The translations under genes were made by a program, and so were the position numbers. From Rhizobacter sp. (GTDB taxonomy: Bacteria; Pseudomonadota; Gammaproteobacteria; Burkholderiales; Burkholderiaceae_C), in the NCBI GenBank assembly GCA_025359585.1, contig JANYFX010000454.1, positions 1 through 6,907 of the forward strand: a DNA stretch of 6,907 nucleotides, read 5' to 3'. The notes beneath the pieces were generated by a model, which was not told where the DNA came from, ran no database searches, and saw only the letters and a list, made by a program, of their open reading frames with translations. Positions 1 through 5,799 of this stretch are shown piece by piece. Within the stretch, counting starts at the first letter, position 1, and every line of letters begins with the position of its first letter.

Positions 1-976
1 GTTCGGCGTGCCACGCATCATTCTTGCGAATCAGTTGATCGGGCGCGCAAACATCGCGCTCGTTTTTGATGAACTCGAGGCCGATGCGGAGTTTGACTTC
101 TACGTCCTTGTCGATTCGCTCGCAGCGTTGCACGAGTTGCAAAGCGCAATGCGTGACCGCCCTCTGTCGCGCCCGTTGCAAGTCCTTCTTGAAGTAGGAA
201 CTGCGGGCGGCCGCACTGGGGTAAGGACCCTGGAGGAGGGACTTCACCTGGGCCGCGCCATTCGAGATGCTGGTCCTGCGATAGCACTACGAGGCATCGA
301 AACCTTCGAAGGCGTTTTCGGTGGAGAGGACCACGCTGGCATTGAACTGGCCGTGCTGGCGATGATGGAGATGGTCGGGCGGTTGGCATGTGTCGGTTGC
401 GAGGAAGCTTGGTTCGCCGCAGGCGCCGTCATCTTGAGCGCAGGAGGATCGGCTTTCTTCGACATCGCCGCGCAGGTGCTGGCCGCCGTGCCTGGAAATC
501 GCGAGATGCAAGTGGTACTTCGCAGTGGCTGCTATCTATCGCACGACAGCCTTCATTACGCGCGAATGCAAGCGCGCCTTCGCCAGCGAAGCGGTGCAAT
601 GTGGAGCAAGGGGCCCGGACTGCGCAATGCCCTCGAAGTCTGGGCGTACGTGCAGTCCCGACCCGAACCTCGTCGGGCGATATGCGCGGCCGGAAAGCGC
701 GACCTCTCACACGACTTGGAGCTACCGCGGCCGCTGTGGTGGTTTCGTCCGGGGTTTCATGGTGCGCCTCAGGAGGTCGCGTCGACGCTGCGCGTGACCG
801 CCCTCAACGATCAACACGCCTTCATCGACAGCGAGGATGGGAACCTCGAATGGGCAGTTGGTGATCTCGTCGGGTTCGGAATAGGACACCCCTGCACCAC
901 CTTCGACAAATGGCCCCTACTGCATGTGGTCGATGAAAGTTATCGTGTGATCAGCGGCGTCAAGACTCATTTCTGA
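1..976 (+). CDS. D-serine dehydratase / D-threonine aldolase-like (DSD1 family) PLP enzyme, 5'-truncated by window edge
   Basis: C-terminal part of a fold-type III (alanine-racemase-like barrel) PLP enzyme acting on D-amino acids; relatives deaminate D-serine or D-threonine, or cleave beta-hydroxy D-amino acids. The frame is open from base 2 and reads FGVPRIILANQLIG, a typical internal barrel strand. The GTG at 8 is therefore just a valine codon, and roughly the first 90-100 residues, with the PLP-binding lysine, lie upstream of the window. Visible marks are the glycine-rich SAGGSAFFD at about 428-454, the LRSGCYLSHDS segment at about 518-550 typical of this family, and a C-terminal metal-site motif HPC (His codon 887-889, Cys codon 893-895) followed by TTFDKW. 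In eukaryotic D-serine dehydratase the equivalent His and Cys bind zinc. The TGA is at 974-976. The exact substrate cannot be read from sequence; D-serine or D-threonine deaminase is an inference. No operon partner is visible: the next gene begins about 500 bases on. Confidence 0.88.
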   Translation, partial: FGVPRIILANQLIGRANIALVFDELEADAEFDFYVLVDSLAALHELQSAMRDRPLSRPLQVLLEVGTAGGRTGVRTLEEGLHLGRAIRDAGPAIALRGIETFEGVFGGEDHAGIELAVLAMMEMVGRLACVGCEEAWFAAGAVILSAGGSAFFDIAAQVLAAVPGNREMQVVLRSGCYLSHDSLHYARMQARLRQRSGAMWSKGPGLRNALEVWAYVQSRPEPRRAICAAGKRDLSHDLELPRPLWWFRPGFHGAPQEVASTLRVTALNDQHAFIDSEDGNLEWAVGDLVGFGIGHPCTTFDKWPLLHVVDESYRVISGVKTHF

Positions 977-1470
977 TGGCAATGCCATCGACCGTGACGT
1001 CCGATGCAGACAAGCTCAGCACCACGGCACCGACGAAGGCTGCGATCAACCCCGGGCCATCAATCTGCGATTCACAGGTGATAGCCGCTGCCCTACGCTG
1101 GAGTCGGTAGCACTGTTCATTCCACGGCTCTCATCGGGGAGCAAGATGCAGCTTTTCAAGGTCTGGCTCCGTGATGGGTGACCACGCGGCTGCACAGGGC
1201 CGCGCGCTCCCAGGGCTGCAGTTTGTGGCTCGGTTCTCCGGGTCGAATCAAGGTGAGAGGCTGCAACAGGGCGCGACTGATCGAGCCCGGCTGACCCTTC
1301 CGCAGGCCTTCTCCTCCTTCACTCGAAATGGCGGCCCGCGCGAGCCTACTTTGGGCGATCAAGAGTCTGTCGTGGGCGTACGCTTGGACGTTTCGTTCTC
1401 CTTCACGTGTCGCCAACCGCCCTTGGGGTGCGTACGTCGGGAGTTAAACCGGCACGACCCGGATACCTTC
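977..1470. other. Gene-free interval between the DSD1-family gene and the diguanylate cyclase
   Basis: No convincing gene here. The cyclase frame stays open upstream from GTG 1171, but those 100 extra residues are Arg/Gly/Pro-rich, have no membrane or domain signature, and precede a much better start at 1471. A reverse reading of 86 codons (1156-1416) is also open but matches no family I recognise. Right after the first gene's stop lies an 11-base palindrome (977-987, TGGCAATGCCA), too tight to form a terminator hairpin. I found no clear sigma-70 promoter, riboswitch or tRNA. The cyclase promoter and 5' leader are presumably in this stretch. Confidence 0.5.
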
Positions 1471-4400
1471 ATGCAGAAGTCTGCTCCTTCAGCACCGCGC
1501 GTTATCGGTTTCTTGGTAGGACTGCTCGGCGCAGCCATGGCCGCCCGCTGGGTGTTCCAGGTCGACGCGATCGCGCGTCTCATCCCAGGCTCCGAGCAAG
1601 TGGGAATCGTCAACCCGCTGCTTTTCATCGCGGCGGGCATCTACTTTTTTCACGCCTCGCAGCCGCAAAAGTCGGGCGCCTGGCTCACTGGACTGTCGGC
1701 GATCTGCATCGCCGCCCTGATCGCGCTGCCTGCGGCCTACTTGTTCGAAAGCGCTACCGGGATCGGACTCGGGGTCGACTTCGTCCGCGCCGGCACTGTT
1801 CCCACAGCGAGCAATCCGCATCCCGGGCGACTGTCGCCGAACGCCAGCCTGGCGTTCCTGCTCACCGGCGTCGCTTTCTGGCTGCGCGGACGAGGCCCGA
1901 CCCGGGCCGGCCAGCTCATCTTCCTGACCTTGGTCCTGGCAGTTTCCGTCATCGCCCTGGGCGGTCTCATCGGATACTTTACCGGCCTGGAGACCTTGTA
2001 CAAGGTGGCGAGCTTCAACCAGATGCTGCCGGTCACGGCGTTCGGACTTTCCGTCGTCGGTGCGGGTCTGTGGACGCTTCACGAAGCCTCTCAGGCCTTT
2101 GACCCGAAGGCACTGGACCACAGTGAACGGCGCATCAAGCGACGCTCTATCGCCGTCATCACGCTCGTCGCGGTGGCGGGCGGCGTCGCAGGCTTCGCGG
2201 TTATGCGTGACACGTTCGAGCAGGCGATTTCGCAAAACATGCTGCTCACCGCGACGACGAACGCGACATCGCTGGGCCACGCCGTCGATGTGAGCCTGTG
2301 GTTCCCTCGTACGGTCGCCACGCGGCCCACTGTGCGCCAGACTCTGGAGAAGTTGGGCAGAGCGCCCGATGACGCCGCCGCCAAGGACTTTCTGCAGAAG
2401 ATCGCCGACAGCTTCCTGACCGCCGATCTGACGGGCGTGGAGATCTTCGATGCGAACGGCGCGCGCCTGGTCCAGGCTGGCGTGATGGTGCGTGCGGATG
2501 CGCAGATCGTTCAGCGTCTGACGAATGCACGGCAGACCGCGTTCCTCGCCTGGAAAGACGGTTATGTGCTTTTCGCCGAGAACGACGTGCTCGTCGACGG
2601 GGGCGTGGTCGGTCGGGTGTTCACCGAACAGCGGATGCCGCTGTTCGACAGCCTCCTGGCCGACGTTCGCGTCTCCAGTGATACGTCAGACGCGGCGATC
2701 TGCGGTCGCGAAAACGACAAGCTGATCTGTGCGCTTAACAGGTTCCAGCCATCGGGATTCGAGCTGCCGATGTTCGACGCAAGTGGTCGCCCGGCGCTGC
2801 CCGAGGCCAGAGCACTGCTCGGTGAACGCGGCGTGCAATTCCTCAAGGACCGACGTGGCGCCAACGTTCTCGCGGCGTTCGCGCCGATCAAGAATTTCGG
2901 GCTCGGGCTGGCGGTCAGAACCGATGTCGACACGCTCTATGCGCCGCTGCGATCACGCCTGAAGTTGCTGGCCTTGGCTCTCGTCGTCCTCGTCGCGCTG
3001 GCCATTTATGCCCAGCACAGCCAGGTCAGGCCAGTGCTCAGGCGACTGGTCGCGAGCGAGCAGCGGGTCAAAGCCATTCTCGAGGACCAGGCCGAACTCG
3101 TGTCGCTCGCCAAGCCCGACGGCGAACTGACCTATGTCAACCCGGCCTATGCCAGGCACTTCGGGCTGACGACGGTGGCGATGACAGGCGGGAATCTGTT
3201 CGACTACATCGAGCCTGCGGATCGTGTGATCGTTCGGCAGGTCGTTGCGGAAGTCCTGTCGACCGGCACGATCGCGACGAGCGAGAACCGCATGACGGCC
3301 GCCAACGGCGCCGAGAGATGGGTCGCGTGGACCAACAGCTTGCAGCGTGATCCTTCGGGCGAGCCGATGCTTCATTCGGTCGGCCGCGACGTGACCGAGC
3401 GCAAGCAGGCGGAACTGGCGTTGCGCGCCAGCCAGGAACTTTTGACCGAGAAGTCAGCGATCTTGGAAGCCACGCTGGAGCGGATGGAGCAAGGCGTCAT
3501 GATGGTCAACGCCGCGCGGGTGGTGGAGGTTTGCAACCGGCGTGCGCTCGAACTGCTGGGCCTGCCGAAAGAGCTGATGGCGTCCAAGCCGACGTTTGAA
3601 GCGGTGCTCGCCTACCAGTGGTCCACCGACGAATTCGTCCACACGCCACAGGACGTGCAGGACTTCGTCCGTCAGGGAGGGATCCTCGATCGGCCGCATC
3701 GCTACGACCGCAAACGCCCGGACGGCCGCGTGATCGAGATTCACAGCGTGCCCATCGAAGGCGGGGGCGTGCTGCGAACGTACACGGACGTGACCGAGCG
3801 CAATCTGGCGGAAGACGCGCTGCGCGCGCTCACGGCGATCTTCGACGCGACGACCGACTACGTGGTGCAGCTCGACCCGAAGGGCCGAATCACCTACATG
3901 AACCCGGCCGCACGCCGTCGCACGGGCGTGGCGCTGGACGCGTCGCTCGAGAACCGAACACTGGAAGACTTCAATCCGCCGCAGACGCTCGATCGATTCA
4001 TGTCGGAGGTGTGGCCGGCTGCGCTGGCCAACGGCGTCTGGGTGGGCGAGTCGCTGGTCTGGGACGCAGAGCGGCGCGAATTTCCGGTCAGCCACATCGT
4101 CATCGCCCACCGAGACAAGGACGGCAGGGTCGAGTATTTCTCGGCGCTGATGCGCGACATCTCGGCCGCCAAAGCGGCGGAACAGGCCGTGCGCGACAGC
4201 GAACATCGCCTGCGCATGGTGACCGACAACCTGCCGGTGCTGATCTCCCATCTCGGCCGCGACCTGCGGTTTGAGTTTGTCAATCGGACCTACCAGGAGT
4301 GGTTCGGCGACGATGCGGCGCCAAAGATCGGGACGAGCGTGCGGGAGTTCTACGGCGAGCCGGCCTGGGCGCAAGTCGAGCCTCAGTTGCGGGCTGCCTT

Positions 4401-5466
4401 GGAGGGTCAGGACGTCGCCTACGACCTGGAGATGGTGCGCTCCGATGGCGGCCTTCGCCATGTGCAAGTCACGGTCGTGCCGGACCGTGACGAGTTGGGC
4501 AAAGTCGTCGGGCTGTACACCCTCATCGGTGATGTCACCTCCTACCGCGAAGCGCAACGAGCGCTTCAGGAGAGCGAGTCGCGCTTGCGCACCGTCGCCG
4601 ATGTGCTGCCGATGCGCGTGGCCTACATCGACGCCGACGAGCGCTACCGATTCAACAACCTGGCCTATGAGCGCGGTTTCGGACGGCCGCGCGAAGAAAT
4701 CTACGGCCAGACCGTGCAGGCGTTGCTGGGTGAGGCGGCCTACAGTTCAGTCGAACCGCACATTCACCGCGCGTTGCGTGGAGAGTCGGTCACGTTCCAG
4801 AGCGAGATGACCAACAGCGAGACCTATGTCTGCTACGAGGCTCACTACATTCCGCAGCTCGCTGCCGACGGCCGCACCGTGCTGGGCTTCCACGCGGTCG
4901 TCAGCGACATCACCCGCCAGAAGATCGAAGAGAGGCGGTTGATCGAGCTGGCGCGCGTAGACCCGCTCACCGGGCTGGTCAACCGCGCCGGCTTCGAGTT
5001 GCGCGTGGCAGAGGCGATGGAGCGCTGCCGCGCCACGGATGCGCTGATGGCGCTCATGTACCTCGACATTGACAAGTTCAAGCAGATCAATGACCGGTAC
5101 GGACACAACGCGGGCGACGCGCTGCTGCGGGGGTTCGCGGGCCGGTTGTCGCAGACCTTGCGTGCGACCGACACGGTCGCCCGCCTCGGGGGCGACGAAT
5201 TCACGGTGATCATGGAAGGCTTGCCCAGGCCCGATGTGGCGTCCGCCGTTGCGAACAAGATCATTCATGCCATGAGCACGCCGTTCGTCATCGACCAACA
5301 GACGATCCACGTCACGACGAGCATCGGATTGGCGTTCTACCAGGGAGACGCCACGACCGTCGAAGCGCTCGTCCAGCAGGCGGATGCGATGCTCTACCAA
5401 GCCAAGGGCGCGGGTCGCAACAACGTCCAGGTGGCTCTTCGGCTCATCGAGGGCGGCAGGGCGTAG
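1471..5466 (+). CDS. Membrane-bound sensory diguanylate cyclase (six-helix module, Cache-like, five PAS, GGDEF)
   Basis: 1331 residues; condenses two GTP to c-di-GMP at the inner membrane. Numbered from ATG 1471: six predicted helices at about 11-29, 46-61, 72-91, 127-138, 149-170 and 186-203; a seventh at 227-245; a periplasmic Cache-like sensor at about 246-496 (VEIFDANGARLVQAG strand; cysteines 411 and 420 spaced as a likely disulfide); an eighth helix at 497-514. Five cytoplasmic PAS domains follow at about 530-650, 664-780, 784-900, 914-1027 and 1039-1152, joined by charged helical linkers with DVTERKQAE-type exits. The second resembles the PAS_7 type; the fourth and fifth resemble PAS_4 (DNLPVLISHLGRDLRFEFVNR). 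The GGDEF domain runs from DPLTGLVNRAGF (1164) to the end. It has the metal Asp1199 in LDIDKF, Asn1207 and Asp1216 in INDRYGHNAGD, GGDEF at 1240-1244, and an inhibitory RxxD at 1231-1234 exactly five residues before it. It looks catalytically competent and product-inhibited. There is no EAL domain. ATG 1471 is chosen because it places the first helix near the N-terminus; its ribosome site is weak (GGAT, six bases upstream). The signal sensed is unknown. Confidence 0.93.
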   Translation: MQKSAPSAPRVIGFLVGLLGAAMAARWVFQVDAIARLIPGSEQVGIVNPLLFIAAGIYFFHASQPQKSGAWLTGLSAICIAALIALPAAYLFESATGIGLGVDFVRAGTVPTASNPHPGRLSPNASLAFLLTGVAFWLRGRGPTRAGQLIFLTLVLAVSVIALGGLIGYFTGLETLYKVASFNQMLPVTAFGLSVVGAGLWTLHEASQAFDPKALDHSERRIKRRSIAVITLVAVAGGVAGFAVMRDTFEQAISQNMLLTATTNATSLGHAVDVSLWFPRTVATRPTVRQTLEKLGRAPDDAAAKDFLQKIADSFLTADLTGVEIFDANGARLVQAGVMVRADAQIVQRLTNARQTAFLAWKDGYVLFAENDVLVDGGVVGRVFTEQRMPLFDSLLADVRVSSDTSDAAICGRENDKLICALNRFQPSGFELPMFDASGRPALPEARALLGERGVQFLKDRRGANVLAAFAPIKNFGLGLAVRTDVDTLYAPLRSRLKLLALALVVLVALAIYAQHSQVRPVLRRLVASEQRVKAILEDQAELVSLAKPDGELTYVNPAYARHFGLTTVAMTGGNLFDYIEPADRVIVRQVVAEVLSTGTIATSENRMTAANGAERWVAWTNSLQRDPSGEPMLHSVGRDVTERKQAELALRASQELLTEKSAILEATLERMEQGVMMVNAARVVEVCNRRALELLGLPKELMASKPTFEAVLAYQWSTDEFVHTPQDVQDFVRQGGILDRPHRYDRKRPDGRVIEIHSVPIEGGGVLRTYTDVTERNLAEDALRALTAIFDATTDYVVQLDPKGRITYMNPAARRRTGVALDASLENRTLEDFNPPQTLDRFMSEVWPAALANGVWVGESLVWDAERREFPVSHIVIAHRDKDGRVEYFSALMRDISAAKAAEQAVRDSEHRLRMVTDNLPVLISHLGRDLRFEFVNRTYQEWFGDDAAPKIGTSVREFYGEPAWAQVEPQLRAALEGQDVAYDLEMVRSDGGLRHVQVTVVPDRDELGKVVGLYTLIGDVTSYREAQRALQESESRLRTVADVLPMRVAYIDADERYRFNNLAYERGFGRPREEIYGQTVQALLGEAAYSSVEPHIHRALRGESVTFQSEMTNSETYVCYEAHYIPQLAADGRTVLGFHAVVSDITRQKIEERRLIELARVDPLTGLVNRAGFELRVAEAMERCRATDALMALMYLDIDKFKQINDRYGHNAGDALLRGFAGRLSQTLRATDTVARLGGDEFTVIMEGLPRPDVASAVANKIIHAMSTPFVIDQQTIHVTTSIGLAFYQGDATTVEALVQQADAMLYQAKGAGRNNVQVALRLIEGGRA

Positions 5467-5745
5467 ATCTGGGAGGCGCTTCGGTGCTTGGCACGGCACC
5501 CTTCGTGGCGCGTGTTCAGCCTCCTTGAAGCGGACAGAGGTAGATGTCAGCAAGTGGCCGATCGCAGACTTTGATGAACGCGACGCGGAGATGCCACAGC
5601 AGAAAATATCTTTAGACTGGCAGCGACGCAGCGACGCTCTAACGACGTGTGGTTCGCGCGAGCCCAGCGAACAGAATTCTGCTGCCATCGGTTCAGAAAA
5701 TAGGAACGGGCTAGCTCGTTGTGAGAGCTAACCCATTGATGTCAT
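5467..5745. other. Gene-free interval between the cyclase and the tRNA-Pro remnant
   Basis: No gene recognised. Just past the cyclase stop is a nested inverted repeat: outer arms GGAGGC (5472-5477) and GCCTCC (5519-5524), inner arms GGTGC (5483-5487) and GCACC (5496-5500). It lacks a T-run, so it is only a weak candidate for ending cyclase transcription. An AT-richer patch lies at about 5599-5615, and the octamer GCAGCGAC occurs twice in tandem at 5620-5635. A frame overlapping the cyclase end stays open to 5731 but has no family resemblance. The right part of this interval, next to the hairpin, is likely chromosomal DNA downstream of the tRNA site. Confidence 0.45.
5708..5734 (-). terminator. 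10-bp hairpin downstream of the tRNA-Pro remnant and integrase
   Basis: Arms 5708-5717 (GGGCTAGCTC) and 5725-5734 (GAGCTAACCC) pair along ten positions with one G-U wobble, leaving a 7-base loop. On the minus strand it is followed by GTTCCTATTTTCTG, a weak and slightly delayed U tract, so it may end transcription coming from the integrase side. Its place, about a dozen bases after the CCA end of the tRNA-Pro remnant, fits the terminator that normally follows a tRNA gene. Rho-independent function is inferred from structure only. Confidence 0.55.
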
Positions 5746-5787
5746 TGGTCGGAACGTAGCGATGCGAACTCGCGACCCTTGCACCCC
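5746..5787 (-). other. 3' fragment of tRNA-Pro(GGG), probable integration (att) site remnant
   Basis: Read on the minus strand, this runs from the GGG anticodon (5785-5787) through GTGCAAG (loop end and 3' anticodon stem), the variable region GGTC, GCGAG, a T-loop TTCGCAT, and the acceptor strand CGTTCCG, to A-CCA ending at 5746. It follows the layout of tRNA-Pro(GGG), compared from memory with E. coli proL and betaproteobacterial versions. The match stops at the anticodon's first base: the expected 5' half is absent and integrase tail sequence is there instead. One G is missing from the variable region, the T-loop has a C where A is usual, and the T-stem 3' arm reads CGCTA, which no longer pairs with GCGAG. 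It cannot be a working tRNA. An anticodon-to-CCA segment beside a tyrosine integrase is the classic attachment core, so I read it as a diverged attR/attL copy. Confidence 0.72.
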
Positions 5788-5799
5788 TTCCCGAAGAGA

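Noticed and set aside
977..987. Palindrome TGGCAATGCCA as a terminator of the first gene
   Set aside because: Perfect inverted repeat but with a one-base centre and no T tract; it cannot form a stable terminator hairpin.
1156..1416. Minus-strand 86-codon frame in the intergenic region
   Set aside because: No homologue recognised and no ribosome site or operon context. It could be chance in GC-rich DNA.
3454..4557. Long open reading frame (367 codons) on the minus strand inside the cyclase
   Set aside because: Antisense shadow of a well-supported PAS region in GC-rich DNA. Its translation is Arg/His/Val-rich and has no family signature.
4747..5688. Minus-strand open frame of 313 codons across the cyclase 3' end
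   Set aside because: Mostly antisense to the GGDEF domain, with no recognisable domain. The part beyond the cyclase is too short to stand alone.
5384..5731. Plus-strand 115-codon frame overlapping the cyclase end and the hairpin
   Set aside because: It starts inside the GGDEF domain in another frame and runs into the terminator-like hairpin. The translation is not domain-like.
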